From positions 33,750 to 97,749 of the forward strand of contig JAMFSI010000100.1 in assembly GCA_026225215.1 (NCBI GenBank): a DNA stretch of 64,000 bases, read 5' to 3'. This document shows, one piece after another, positions 27,129-36,556 of the stretch. Source of the DNA: Sphingomonas palustris. GTDB lineage: Bacteria > Pseudomonadota > Alphaproteobacteria > Sphingomonadales > Sphingomonadaceae. The notes below the pieces were generated by a model. The model saw only the letters and a program-made list of their open reading frames with translations. It made no database searches and was not told the DNA's origin. Both the position numbers and the translations under genes were made by a program. The number at the start of each line of letters is the position of its first letter. Positions within the stretch are counted from its first letter, which is position 1.

Positions 27129-28019
27129 ATGCCAGAGCTGAAGCTGAAGCATATTCCGTTGACCCCGCGTATCGGTTCCCAGCTCGATATCGGCCGGGAC
27201 GAATTGCTGAGCGGCGATTACGCGGCCGATATTCGCAAAATTCTGGTCGAACGCGGGGTGGTGGTCATCCGCGACGCGCATGTCGACGACGACCAGTTGC
27301 GCCACATTGCCGCCACTCTCGGCGAAGTGCGCCTCGGCCAGAGCAAGCGCGGTGCCGATGGCGTGACCCTCAACGAGGGTGAAGGCGGGGTGCTCAAGGT
27401 CAGCCTCGATCCCGAAATCAACCCTCAATACGCTCGCTTTCTGCTCGGCAACCACCTCTGGCACATGGACGGCCCTTATGAGGCGATTCCGCCGTTCGCC
27501 ACGCTGTTCACGCCTTATCGCATGGCGAATGTCGGCGGTGATACGCTGTTCGCCAGCACTTACGCCGCTTATGAGGACTTGCCGGAAGAGGAAAAGGATT
27601 TCCTGGCCCCGTTGCGAGCGGTGCACACCATGCCAGCATCGCTGTTCCCATCGATGCGCAATGTCACGCCTGAAGAATTCGCGGTGTGGCATTCCTACCC
27701 GCAGGCTGTCCGCCCATTGGTCTGGCACCACAAGTCGGGACGAAAGAGCCTGGTGCTCGGTTCGGCGGCGGCCTGGATCGAAGGTATGCATCCGGCCGAG
27801 AGCCATGATCTGCTGCAGAGGCTGACACTGCACGCGACGCAGGACAAATACGTCTACCGCCACAAGTGGCAAGCCGGCGACCTGGCGATCTGGGACAATA
27901 CCGGCGCGCTGCACCGGGTGATGCCTTACGATCTCGCCAGCAAGCGCGAGTACCATCGTTGCACGCTCAATGGCGAGGAGCCGATTACCGCGGTCGGCCG
28001 AGACCATGCGGTGAACTGA
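27129..28019 (+). CDS. TauD/TfdA-family Fe(II)/2-oxoglutarate dioxygenase
   Basis: 296 residues with GGGAG before the ATG. Metal site: His-x-Asp in HLWHMDGPYE and the distal His in NTGALHRVMPYD; the 2-oxoglutarate Arg is probably in KREYHRCTLNG. Loops such as GGDTLFASTYAAYEDLP match the taurine/2,4-D dioxygenase family, and the length is normal. It is only distantly similar to the other TauD protein at 25240. It precedes a luciferase-like monooxygenase by 42 bases, so two different oxygenases appear to be made from one transcript. Confidence 0.9.
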   Translation: MPELKLKHIPLTPRIGSQLDIGRDELLSGDYAADIRKILVERGVVVIRDAHVDDDQLRHIAATLGEVRLGQSKRGADGVTLNEGEGGVLKVSLDPEINPQYARFLLGNHLWHMDGPYEAIPPFATLFTPYRMANVGGDTLFASTYAAYEDLPEEEKDFLAPLRAVHTMPASLFPSMRNVTPEEFAVWHSYPQAVRPLVWHHKSGRKSLVLGSAAAWIEGMHPAESHDLLQRLTLHATQDKYVYRHKWQAGDLAIWDNTGALHRVMPYDLASKREYHRCTLNGEEPITAVGRDHAVN

Positions 28020-28061
28020 CGCTGTTGCGGCAAATCCCACGAAATTCAGGAGATTATTTCC

Positions 28062-29138
28062 ATGCAAGTCGGCGTTCACTTGGGATACCAGAATCTGCGC
28101 GGCGTTCCTGACTATCAGTTCTTCCGTGAGGAGACTCAGCTGATGGTCGAGGCCGAAGCCATGGGCTACGACTTCGCGGCCTGCGTCGAGCATCATTTTA
28201 CCGATTACGCGGCCTGCCCCGATCCGCTCCAGGCGTTGAGCTGGGTCGCGGCCAAGACCAAGACGATCAAGCTGATGCCCGCGGCGGTCATCCTGCCGTG
28301 GAACGATCCCTTGCGCGTGGTCGAAAAGGCATCGATGCTCGACAGTCTCAGCGAAGGCCGCGTGATCCTCGGCATGGGGCGCGGCGCGGCACGGCGCGAG
28401 TTCAATGGCTTTCGCCAGGACATCGCCGATTCTCGCGAGATGTTCGACGAAGCCTGCGCCATCATCATGGCGGGCCTCGAAACCGGTTTCGTCGAGGCCG
28501 ATACCAAGCATTTCAAACAGCCGCGCGTCGAAGTCCGCCCGCGTCCGTATAACTGGACCCGCGACCGCATGCTGATGGTCAGTATGTCACCCTCCTCAGC
28601 GGAAGTCGCGGCGGATTATGGCCTGAAAGCGCTGCGCTTCAGCCAGGGCGAATGGGAGATGTCGATGCCCGAGATCAACGCCTATCGCACCACTTTCGAA
28701 GCCAAACATGGCAAGAAGGCGCCGCCATTCGTGATCAGCGACTTCGTGGTTTGCGTCGATAGCGAGGCGGAGGTCGCCGAATATACCGACAAATTCTTCG
28801 CCTCGCAGTTCTACCAGGTCGCCAATCATTACGAATGGGGCGGCGAGCATTTCAAACACATGCCGTCCTACGCGACCTATGTGGCGCTGGGCGACGCGAT
28901 GAACGCCGCCGGCGGCCCCGAGAAGGCCTATAAGGGCTATATCGGCGGCAATCTGATTGGCACGCCCGAGCAGTTGCTGGAAAAGGACGCCATGCGCAAA
29001 GCGGCGGTGGGCGACTATGATATCATCGCCAACTTCAGCTACGGCGGCATGTCCTACGAGCAGGCCTATGGCCAGATGAAGCGCTTCGCCGAGAAGGTCA
29101 TGCCGCACCTCAAGGCCAACACGCCTGTGCTGGCTTGA
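28062..29138 (+). CDS. LLM-class flavin-dependent monooxygenase
   Basis: 358 residues, AGGAG upstream. It is a luciferase-like TIM barrel: the start MQVGVHLGYQNLRG, then DFAACVEHHFTDYAACPDP with the conserved His pair, KLMPAAVILPWNDPLRVVEK, and GRVILGMGRGAARREFNGF as the flavin-phosphate loop. It probably hydroxylates or cleaves with reduced flavin provided by an external reductase. It sits in an operon-like pair with the TauD dioxygenase. A large palindromic repeat begins right after its stop. Confidence 0.88.
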   Translation: MQVGVHLGYQNLRGVPDYQFFREETQLMVEAEAMGYDFAACVEHHFTDYAACPDPLQALSWVAAKTKTIKLMPAAVILPWNDPLRVVEKASMLDSLSEGRVILGMGRGAARREFNGFRQDIADSREMFDEACAIIMAGLETGFVEADTKHFKQPRVEVRPRPYNWTRDRMLMVSMSPSSAEVAADYGLKALRFSQGEWEMSMPEINAYRTTFEAKHGKKAPPFVISDFVVCVDSEAEVAEYTDKFFASQFYQVANHYEWGGEHFKHMPSYATYVALGDAMNAAGGPEKAYKGYIGGNLIGTPEQLLEKDAMRKAAVGDYDIIANFSYGGMSYEQAYGQMKRFAEKVMPHLKANTPVLA

Positions 29139-29140
29139 AA

Positions 29141-29313
29141 GCCTGATCCGAAACTTTCGTTTCGGATAGTCGGTGCCAGCCCGCTCCCCCGGCCCAACCG
29201 CCCACAGGGTACCTTCAATGGGTGGTTGGGCCGGGGGAGCGGGCTGGCACCGACTTCGAAATTCGCCCTTTCGCGAGCCGCAGGCCAGCGCAGCTAATTT
29301 CGAGATAGCCTCT
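29141..29313. repeat. large imperfect palindromic repeat, copy 2
   Basis: The core arms are 36 bases each and match at 35 of 36 positions: the left arm starts GTCGGTGCCAGCCCGCTCCC and the right arm ends GGGAGCGGGCTGGCACCGAC. They are separated by a short spacer with GGGTACCTTCAA. Outer sequences (CCTGATCCGAAAC at the left, TTTCGAGATAGCCTCTAA at the right) match the ends of copy 1. The whole gap between the flavin monooxygenase and the next SDR is this element. Confidence 0.8.
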
Positions 29314-29326
29314 AAGGGAGAGATAA

Positions 29327-30223
29327 ATGACCGAGATCAAAGGCAAGACCGCAGTGGTCACCGGCGGCGGCAGCGGCATCGGCATGGGGCTGGCCAGGGA
29401 ACTGGCACGGCAAGGCGCAGCGGTCGCGGTCGCCGACATCAATGCCGATAATGCCGAGAAAATCGCAGCCAGCATCCGCGCCGCAGGCGGCCATGCGATC
29501 GCAGTGACCTGCGATGTCTGTGAACGTGACGCGATCAAGGCGATGAAGCAACAGGTCAACGCAGAGCTGGGCCCGGTCCAGCTCCTCTTCGCCAATGCCG
29601 GGGCGACTTCGTTCACCACCCTGGCGGATATGTCCGACGACGATGTCGACTGGATCATCCAGGTCAATCTGATGGGGGTGATGAACTCCACCCGCGCGTT
29701 CTTGCCCGATATGATCGCCGCCGGAGGCGGGCACATCTGCGCCACCGCCAGCATGGCCGGGCTGCTACCGGGCTGGATTCCCGCGCATGTCCCCTACTCG
29801 GCGGCAAAGGCGGGGATCATCGGGATGATGATGAATCTGCAGCTCGAACTGCGCGAACACCATGTCTTCACCACCTCCTACTGTCCGGGTGCGGTCGCGA
29901 CCGGCATGAAGAACAATAACGGCAGCTACCGGCCAGCGCGCTTCGGCGGCCCGGAACAGGTGGTCGAAGTCCAGTTCTCGACCAGCGACACGACGCATTC
30001 GGATCTACGCTTTTATCGTCCGGCCGACATCGCTCCGATGGTGCTGAACGCGGTCAGCAACAATCGCCCCTTCGTCTTCGACCATGCCGACCAGCGCCGC
30101 TTTTTCCGCGAGACTTACGCCAGCATCGTCGAAGCCTGTTACGACGACATCGACGCCTGGGAGGCCGAGCATGGTCTGCCCGAAGCCAATCCCACCGGCG
30201 CCGCGCTGATCACCCAAGATTGA
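29327..30223 (+). CDS. SDR-family oxidoreductase
   Basis: 298 residues; GGGAG before the ATG, which begins 13 bases after the palindromic repeat. It contains TGGGSGIG for cofactor binding, NAGA (the NNAG position), the active-site Ser in CATASMAG and YSAAK (YxxxK). The C-terminus is extended by about 50 residues beyond a minimal SDR (PFVFDHADQRRFFRETYASI), as in several sphingomonad catabolic SDRs. It probably oxidises an alcohol made by the preceding oxygenases. Confidence 0.9.
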   Translation: MTEIKGKTAVVTGGGSGIGMGLARELARQGAAVAVADINADNAEKIAASIRAAGGHAIAVTCDVCERDAIKAMKQQVNAELGPVQLLFANAGATSFTTLADMSDDDVDWIIQVNLMGVMNSTRAFLPDMIAAGGGHICATASMAGLLPGWIPAHVPYSAAKAGIIGMMMNLQLELREHHVFTTSYCPGAVATGMKNNNGSYRPARFGGPEQVVEVQFSTSDTTHSDLRFYRPADIAPMVLNAVSNNRPFVFDHADQRRFFRETYASIVEACYDDIDAWEAEHGLPEANPTGAALITQD

Positions 30224-30232
30224 GCGGGAAGC

Positions 30233-31306
30233 TCACTTGGCGTGCGCCACGGCCAGCATGCCGCGCGCCAGGTCCATGATCCGGTCGAGATCGCCTTGCG
30301 CCGAGGGGATCGCCTGACGGTAAGTCGCATAGCCGTGGATCATGCCCTGCGCTTCGTAATAGGCGGTCGGCACGCCGCTGGCGATCAGCTTGGCGGCGAA
30401 AGCACGGTCGCCATCGCGCAAGGGATCGAGGCTGCCGGCGCCGAGCACCGTCGGCGGCAGGCCGTGGAGATCGGCGAGCAGCGTCGAATAGCGCGGGCTC
30501 TGCGTATCGGGGGCAAGCGCTTGCCCATAATAGGCTATGTCATGCGCGGAGAGGCCGTAACCGTCGCTGAACTGCTGCATCGAAGGATAGTCGTGCGATG
30601 CATCGGCCATCGGGTAAAACGGCACCATCATGATGACCGGCGCTGTCGCCGGGTGATCGCGAAGCGCCAGAGCCGTACTCAGAGTCAGCGTTCCGCCCGC
30701 GCTGTCCCCGCTCAGCACCAGGCCAGTCACCTCGCGGCCCAGCGCCTTCCCGTTAGCGGCGATCCAGCGCGCTGCCGCCTCGGCATCGTCGGCGGGTGCC
30801 GGCCACTTCGCCTCGGGCGCCAGGCGATACTCGACCGAAATCACCGGCAAATCGAGTTGGCGAGAAATCTCGGCAGCAAGCGGGGCATGCGTCGCAATCG
30901 CGCCGACCACAAAACCGCCACCGTGGTAGAAAACCACCACTGGCCCCGCCGGGCGCTCGGCACGCGCATCGAACAAGCGCAACGCGATCGTGCCACCCGG
31001 CCCCGGCATGGTCAGTTGCCGGTCCACCGCGAGCGCACCGAGCGGCTGGTCGAGCGAAGACATCATCTTCGCCATCTGCTCGGAGGGGATTTTGCGGACC
31101 ATGGCGATGAACGCATCCGACATCGGCGGCAGCCCGCGTCGCCGCATCCCTTCGAGATACCGCGCGACATCGGGCCTGATGGTGGAGCCAGCGCTGGCCG
31201 CAGCGGACGCCGGCGGCGTATCGGCTTGGCTGGCGGGTGCAGTGGTGACAAGCGCGGCAACCACCGCGAAGGTGAGGCTCGCCCGCCGTACGGATTTAGA
31301 GATCAT
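30233..31306 (-). CDS. exported alpha/beta hydrolase (hormone-sensitive-lipase family esterase)
   Basis: 357 residues from ATG at 31306 (GGGAGAG upstream). The N-terminus is a signal peptide ending near PASQADT, so it is secreted to the periplasm or beyond. Oxyanion motif YHGGGFVVGA and nucleophile motif GDSAGG place it in the HSL/bacterial family IV esterases. The acid is likely in GAGSLDPLRDGD, and the His in GMIHGYATYR. It would release short acyl groups from ester substrates before uptake. It converges with the SDR gene, 9 bases apart. Confidence 0.88.
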   Translation of the reverse strand: MISKSVRRASLTFAVVAALVTTAPASQADTPPASAAASAGSTIRPDVARYLEGMRRRGLPPMSDAFIAMVRKIPSEQMAKMMSSLDQPLGALAVDRQLTMPGPGGTIALRLFDARAERPAGPVVVFYHGGGFVVGAIATHAPLAAEISRQLDLPVISVEYRLAPEAKWPAPADDAEAAARWIAANGKALGREVTGLVLSGDSAGGTLTLSTALALRDHPATAPVIMMVPFYPMADASHDYPSMQQFSDGYGLSAHDIAYYGQALAPDTQSPRYSTLLADLHGLPPTVLGAGSLDPLRDGDRAFAAKLIASGVPTAYYEAQGMIHGYATYRQAIPSAQGDLDRIMDLARGMLAVAHAK

Positions 31307-31422
31307 CGGCTTTTCTCTCCCTTGTGATGGGCCGGCGAGGCTGCGGAAGGCGACCGACCAAATTGGTGAATAATGCACGCGCCTGCGGCCCGGCTCCAGT
31401 CACATCGCCGCCGCCGCAGCGA

Positions 31423-32679
31423 TCAATCGCTGACCTTGCGGCTCCGCTGTCGGTAAAACAGAAAAACCACAAAACCGAACATCAGCAGCGCAGCGATCGA
31501 CAGCGAGGCATGGACGCCCAGCAAGGCGCCAAAGATCCCCACCGTGATTCCGGCAAAGGCGCGGCAGCCCAGAGCCGCCATATTGAACAGCCCCAGCACT
31601 CGACCCCGGATTGCGGCTGGCGCATTCATCTGGACCACGGTCTGCGCCATGCTGCTGAACGACAGTTCGAAAAAGCCCGCCGTGAACAGACACGCCAGGG
31701 CAATGGGGTAGCTATAGGTGAGCGCAAAACTTGCGAGCGCCAGGCACCATCCTCCCGCAAATATCATGGCGGTGATTGGGGTTGTTTTCAGCCGGTTTAC
31801 GCTTTCCAGCAGGAAACCTGCGGTCAGCGCCCCAGCGGCATCGGCGGCCAGCAACATGCTGTAGGCGGCGCCAGGATGGGCATGGCCCAGGTCATGCGCG
31901 AAATTCGGCATTTGCGCCTGATAGCTGTTGCCCACGAAAAACGAGGCGCCGCCGGCCAGCAAGGTCATCGCAAAGACCGCCGGCATGCCGACGACGGTGC
32001 GGATCGTGCTGGCGACATCTGCCAAGCCGCGAATGGCTGGTCGGCCACCTGCGTCTTCGCCGTTCCGAGGCCGCGGCGCCCAGAACAACCAGAGGATCAA
32101 TGGAAAATAATAGCAGGCGTTGAGGAATATACCGTGCGCCGGACCCAGGCCGAGCAGCATCGCACCGCCCACCGCCGGCCCGACCAGCGTCCCCAGATAG
32201 CGCGCCGTTGCGTTCAGCCGCACGCCGCTTTGAAGATCGTGCTTGGGCACCACTTCGTGCAGCAGCAACTGGCTGGAGGTCTGCCAGAAGACCCCGGCGC
32301 AGCCGTGGACGACCAGCAGGAGCATCGCCTCCCACATCTGCAACGTCCCCGTGACGAAGAAATAGCCCCAGCCGAGCGACACCGACGTGAACAACACCAT
32401 ACCCAACTGAATGAGGCGGCGGGGATCCACCCGGTCGGCCAGGGCTCCGACCGGGACCGAGAAAAACAGATAAGGCAGCCAGTGCGACAGCACTGCAAAT
32501 CCGCCCAGCGCGGGCGAATGGAATTGCTGAAACATCATCCAGTAGCTGATGACGTGCTCGATATTGTCGGCCATCATCGCCAGCACATAGGTGCCGAAAA
32601 ACCAGCGAAACTGGGGGTGGCGCATCGCGGCGAAGGAAGGGCCCGCCGGCTTCAGGGGAATAGTCGAAGAGGAGTTCAT
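31423..32679 (-). CDS. MFS transporter (MFS_3 / EntS-like)
   Basis: 418 residues with about 12 hydrophobic helices. FRWFFGTYVLAMMADNIEHV at the first helix and GALADRVDPRRLIQLG in the 2-3 loop (DR motif) match the MFS_3 exporters related to the enterobactin exporter EntS. The direction of transport is not certain; several relatives export siderophores or drugs. No siderophore biosynthesis genes are nearby. It lies upstream of the esterase on the same strand with a 116-base gap. Confidence 0.82.
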   Translation of the reverse strand: MNSSSTIPLKPAGPSFAAMRHPQFRWFFGTYVLAMMADNIEHVISYWMMFQQFHSPALGGFAVLSHWLPYLFFSVPVGALADRVDPRRLIQLGMVLFTSVSLGWGYFFVTGTLQMWEAMLLLVVHGCAGVFWQTSSQLLLHEVVPKHDLQSGVRLNATARYLGTLVGPAVGGAMLLGLGPAHGIFLNACYYFPLILWLFWAPRPRNGEDAGGRPAIRGLADVASTIRTVVGMPAVFAMTLLAGGASFFVGNSYQAQMPNFAHDLGHAHPGAAYSMLLAADAAGALTAGFLLESVNRLKTTPITAMIFAGGWCLALASFALTYSYPIALACLFTAGFFELSFSSMAQTVVQMNAPAAIRGRVLGLFNMAALGCRAFAGITVGIFGALLGVHASLSIAALLMFGFVVFLFYRQRSRKVSD

Positions 32680-32843
32680 GGTGGCGCGGATAACGATAAA
32701 GTCCGGCGATCACCACTGTTGATCATACGTCTCGCTCCCGATACCTGTCGCCGCTATCGAGTTGCCCTGGGCGCTGCGATTTCGCGTTCTTTATCCCGTC
32801 GATGTCAACCGCGCCCGTTGAGACCCTTGCTCGGAGCCACCAG

Positions 32844-33308
32844 ATGATCCTGCCACTCGTGCCTCCCTTCACCTTGGAAACCGCCGTCACCAAGGTCCGC
32901 ATGGCTGAGGACGGTTGGAACAGCCGCGATCCCGAGCGTGTAGCGAAGGCCTATACGGAGGACTGCCGCTGGCGAAATCGCGCCGAGTTCATCACCGGCC
33001 GTTCAGAGATCGTTGCTTTCCTGACGCGCAAATGGGCGTGGGAACTCGATTACCGCCTGATCAAGGAATTATGGGCGTTCACAGAGAACCGGATCGCCGT
33101 GCGCTTCGCTTATGAATGGCACGACGACAGCGGCCACTGGTTCCGATCCTACGGCAACGAGAACTGGGAGTTCGACAAGAACGGACTGATGCAGCGGCGT
33201 TTCGCCAGCATCAACGACTTACCGCTCGAAGAAAGCCAGCGCCGTTTCCGGTGGCCGCTCGGGCGCCGACCGGACGATCATCCGAGTCTTGGAGCCCTGG
33301 ACCTTTGA
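32844..33308 (+). CDS. DUF1348 NTF2-like protein
   Basis: 154 residues from ATG at 32844, which has GGAG seven bases upstream; ATG 32802 lacks an RBS. The run [20 protein letters not shown], then [34 protein letters not shown] and [10 protein letters not shown] match the DUF1348 family of small SnoaL-like proteins, which is nearly full length here. Its biochemical role is unknown. The gene ends 10 bases from the end of the convergent P450 gene. Confidence 0.85.
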   Translation: MILPLVPPFTLETAVTKVRMAEDGWNSRDPERVAKAYTEDCRWRNRAEFITGRSEIVAFLTRKWAWELDYRLIKELWAFTENRIAVRFAYEWHDDSGHWFRSYGNENWEFDKNGLMQRRFASINDLPLEESQRRFRWPLGRRPDDHPSLGALDL

Positions 33309-33318
33309 CTCTATCGCT

Positions 33319-34608
33319 TCACTTCGCGGTGAATTCGATGTGCAGATCGGCCAAGCTACGGAAGGTATAGGTCGGCTGGAAATTATAATGTCGCGCCCCC
33401 TCCCGACCATGGTGAGCCTCGGCAGGATGGAATTCGCTGGTGCGGGCGAGCAGTCGTTCCAGGGCGATACGCGCCTCCATGCGACCGAGCGGCGCGCCGG
33501 GGCAGCCATGCGGTCCCTTGCTGAAGGCGAGGTGATCCCGCAATCTGGGGCGATCGATGTCGAAGCGATCAGGCGCTTCGAAATAGGCCGGATCGCGATT
33601 GGCGCCTACCAGGCTGGCGGTCATCACGCTGCCGGCGGGTACGGGCACACCGGCGACTTCGGTATCCTTCAACGCCAGCCGATAGGCCACCTTCACCGGC
33701 GGGTCGTAGCGCAGCACTTCCTCGATGAAGGTCGCAATACGGCCGGGATCCTCGCGTAACCGCTGCTGCAACTCCGGCATTTCGCCGAGCAGGCGGACCG
33801 ACATCGAAATGAGATGCGAGGTGGTATCCTGCCCGGCCCCGAATAGAAACCGCGCCAGGTTCGACAGCGTCTCGAACGGGACTTCGCCACCATCGCGAAA
33901 CCGCGCCTGGACCAGTTCGGACATGAGATCGCCGGTCGGGCGCGCGATTCGCTCGCGCAGATAGCCATCGAACAGCGGCTTGAGCGCGATCAGCGGGTCG
34001 GCCCCGATCTTGATCGGCGCATCGCCATCGAGCTGGCTGGGGGTGGCGCCGATCGCCTCCAGCAACACGGCGCGGTCGGCTTCGGGAATGCCGAGCAGAT
34101 CGGAAATGGCATAAGTGGTGGTGGCATGGCCATATTGCGGTACGATGTTGCAGCGACCATCGCCGATGAATTTGTCGATCAACTCATCGGCGACTCGGGC
34201 CAGATAATCTTCGTTCTGCTTGAGCCTTTTGTATGTCAGCAGGCTGGTCAGCAGCGCGCGATGATCGGCATGGCGGGAGCCGTCGAAACAGACGACATGC
34301 GCCGACCATGGCAATTCGTCGCGCACGCTGTCTAGCTGATCGGTGATATCGCTGCCCTCCGGCTCGAACGGCAGCGGCGGCAGCGGACCGAGCACCGACA
34401 GGCACGATGAAAAAACATCACCCTTGCGGTTCAGGAGTTCGGTCAGCGCATCATAGCCCGTGACCATGAAACTGTTCTGGTGAGGCTCGCGCGCCACCGG
34501 GCATTGGCCCCGCATCTGCGCGAAATAGCTGAAGGGATCTTCGAGCACTGCCGGGTCGCGGAAAAAGTCGGGGATCGCCACGGCTTCGGCACTGTTGCTC
34601 TCACCCAT
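33319..34608 (-). CDS. cytochrome P450 (bacterial class I)
   Basis: 429 residues from ATG at 34608 with AAGGAGG five bases upstream. It is complete: the I-helix FLFGAGQDTTSH with the acid-alcohol pair replaced by Gln-Asp-Thr-Thr, ExxR in EEVLRYDPP, and the heme loop FSKGPHGCPGAPL. It is a soluble monooxygenase needing ferredoxin and ferredoxin reductase, neither of which is adjacent. Unlike the P450 at 7500 it is uninterrupted. The substrate is unknown. The GntR gene upstream lies on the same strand, 127 bases away. Confidence 0.92.
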   Translation of the reverse strand: MGESNSAEAVAIPDFFRDPAVLEDPFSYFAQMRGQCPVAREPHQNSFMVTGYDALTELLNRKGDVFSSCLSVLGPLPPLPFEPEGSDITDQLDSVRDELPWSAHVVCFDGSRHADHRALLTSLLTYKRLKQNEDYLARVADELIDKFIGDGRCNIVPQYGHATTTYAISDLLGIPEADRAVLLEAIGATPSQLDGDAPIKIGADPLIALKPLFDGYLRERIARPTGDLMSELVQARFRDGGEVPFETLSNLARFLFGAGQDTTSHLISMSVRLLGEMPELQQRLREDPGRIATFIEEVLRYDPPVKVAYRLALKDTEVAGVPVPAGSVMTASLVGANRDPAYFEAPDRFDIDRPRLRDHLAFSKGPHGCPGAPLGRMEARIALERLLARTSEFHPAEAHHGREGARHYNFQPTYTFRSLADLHIEFTAK

Positions 34609-34734
34609 CACATCCTCCTTAGCCATCGCTGCTGCAGCCACGGACTAGCGCCTGGCGTTGATCGCCTATGCTACGGTATGACGCACAAGTGGCAAGTGGC
34701 TATGAAGTCGCGCCGGATCGGTACGGAATGACGA

Positions 34735-35478
34735 TCAATTCGTCTCGTTCACCGGCAGCCGCAGGGTTTGCGTCGCGCAGAGATCTTCGTAGCTTTGCTC
34801 GATCAGCATCACATGATGCAGCATTGCGGCATGCGCCGCAGCCGCATCGCCACGCGTAATCGCCGAAACCACCGCATCATGCTCCCGGAATGATCGCGGT
34901 GGCCGGCCTTCCAGATGGAATTGCGCGCGGCGGAACGGCGACAGCCGCCGGCGAAGGCTGATGGCCATGTCTTTCAGAACCGCGTTATGCGCTCCCGAAT
35001 AGATCATCGCATGAAGCAAATGATTGTCCTCGGCGAAAGCGCTTGGATCGTTTTGAAGCTCCGCCTGCCCCATGCGTTCATGAACCATCTGGAGCCGGCG
35101 ACGCTCGGTCGGCGCCATCGAAATGGCCGCGAGTCGGGCGCAGGTCGCCTCGATTTCGCCCATCGCAATGAACAGTTCTTCGAGCTGCGCGGGGGTCACC
35201 GTCGAGACGATCGCGCTGCGTCTAGGCCGAAACTCGATCAGGCCGGTAGTGGCCAATTGACGTAGTGCCTCACGCACCGGTGTGCGCGACACTTCGTAGC
35301 GTTGCGCGAGCTGGTTTTCGTCGAGCTTGCTTCCCGGCGGAAACACGCCGGCAAGGATTGCCTCGGCCAGGTCGTTCGCCAGTTTTTCTACAGTGGTTTC
35401 AGTCGCCACAGCCGTTGCTTCGCCTCGCGTAAGGAAGGGTATCGGGCTGAAAACCCGCGAATTTTGAAATTGTTGCAT
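34735..35478 (-). CDS. GntR-family regulator, FCD subfamily
   Basis: About 247 residues; the start is uncertain (ATG at 35478, frame open to 35532, or a later GTG at 35409). The winged helix includes GSKLDENQLAQRYEVSRTPV and REALRQLATTGLIEFRPRRS. The FCD effector domain follows, with the metal-type His residues in EDNHLLHAMIYSGAHN and the late HHVMLIEQS. It is divergent from the outer-membrane protein/biuret-type operon, and three matching GTATGCAA-like sites lie in the gap, so it probably represses that operon and releases on binding a small carboxylate. Confidence 0.85.
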   Translation of the reverse strand: MQQFQNSRVFSPIPFLTRGEATAVATETTVEKLANDLAEAILAGVFPPGSKLDENQLAQRYEVSRTPVREALRQLATTGLIEFRPRRSAIVSTVTPAQLEELFIAMGEIEATCARLAAISMAPTERRRLQMVHERMGQAELQNDPSAFAEDNHLLHAMIYSGAHNAVLKDMAISLRRRLSPFRRAQFHLEGRPPRSFREHDAVVSAITRGDAAAAHAAMLHHVMLIEQSYEDLCATQTLRLPVNETN

Positions 35479-35550
35479 ACATAATTGCGAACTGACCAAC
35501 AATCCCGTTGCAGACACAATTATTGTATGCAATATTTCTCTTGTGCATAC
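35473..35550. promoter_or_regulatory. cluster of three GntR-type operator sites
   Basis: TTGCATAC (35473-35480), ATTGTATGCAAT (35522-35533, nearly perfect palindrome) and GTGCATAC (35543-35550) share the core GYATRC. They fit the TTGTATACAA-like sites bound by FCD-type GntR proteins and lie between the regulator gene and its divergent target. Confidence 0.55.
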
Positions 35551-35628
35551 GAGAAGCTCGGACTGGGCTCAGTGTGCAAGTGAATGAGGATGCTTGGCGG
35601 CCCTGCATATTGAGGGGGCAACCTAGCC

Positions 35629-36486
35629 ATGCGAACATCAGTTTTGACAATTGCAGCCGTGTTTTTCGGCATGACTTCGACCGCTGCATTGGCGGATTCG
35701 GGCGGCGACCAATGGGCGCTGCACGGTTTCGGCGATACGTCGGTCAAAAACGACTACATTACGCCGCGCGGACTGGTCGTCACCACTGACGGCGTTACGG
35801 TCCAATCCCTGAACGGGCTGGTTCTCGTCAGTCCTTACGGCTTTGCCATCGATGCCGGAACCTGGGTGGACATCAACCCCGGCTATAACAAGAATGACAA
35901 TATTACCTCGCTCAATGAGTTCGACTATTTTGTCGGCATCAGCGGCAATATTGCCAAGGGCCTGAAGGCGGGCATCGAATATAGCGAATTCATCAGCGGC
36001 CAGCCAAGTGTCGCCTTCCAGAATGAGCACAATCTCGAATTCAGCTTGAAATATTCCGACAAGGGCTGGAGCGGCTTCACGCTCAATCCTTATGCCAAGC
36101 TGTTCTATGCATTTTCCAGCAAAAGCTCGACCGTCGTCACCGGCAAGGCGGGTGGCACCTTCGACGTCGAGCTGGGCGCGGTGCCCACTTACAGTTTCGG
36201 CGTGGTCACGGCGTCGGCGCCGACTTGGGTCACGGTCGGTCCCAAAGACTACTGGGCTGGGCCCGGCTTCAAGAAGGACGGCAATCTCGGGACATTCCAG
36301 ACCGGTTTGAAACTCAGCACCCCGGTCCCGCTGGCCAAGGGCGCAGGCCTGACGGTCTATGGCCAGGTTCAATATTACCACGCGATCAATGACAATCTGG
36401 TGATCGCGGAAACCCTGCTGAACCCGGATCATCCCTTCAAGCGCGACCGCGTCGTGTTTGGCGTGGGCCTCGGATACGGCTTCTGA
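35629..36486 (+). CDS. outer-membrane beta-barrel protein (porin-like)
   Basis: 285 residues. A signal peptide ends about ALADSGG. The rest alternates polar and hydrophobic residues as in a beta-barrel and ends [11 protein letters not shown] with a C-terminal Phe, the usual signal for outer-membrane insertion. It is not a TonB receptor, having no plug. It resembles the small channel family found with aromatic and amide catabolism genes, but I cannot name the family with confidence. Its place as first gene before a hydrolase, permease and amidases suggests passage of a small polar nitrogen compound. GAGGGGG lies upstream. Confidence 0.72.
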   Translation: MRTSVLTIAAVFFGMTSTAALADSGGDQWALHGFGDTSVKNDYITPRGLVVTTDGVTVQSLNGLVLVSPYGFAIDAGTWVDINPGYNKNDNITSLNEFDYFVGISGNIAKGLKAGIEYSEFISGQPSVAFQNEHNLEFSLKYSDKGWSGFTLNPYAKLFYAFSSKSSTVVTGKAGGTFDVELGAVPTYSFGVVTASAPTWVTVGPKDYWAGPGFKKDGNLGTFQTGLKLSTPVPLAKGAGLTVYGQVQYYHAINDNLVIAETLLNPDHPFKRDRVVFGVGLGYGF

Positions 36487-36556
36487 TCTTTACGGATCGC
36501 GATGCGGTCCTGGTGACCGCATCGCGAACGGCCCGGTTTGCGAATGGAACATCACC

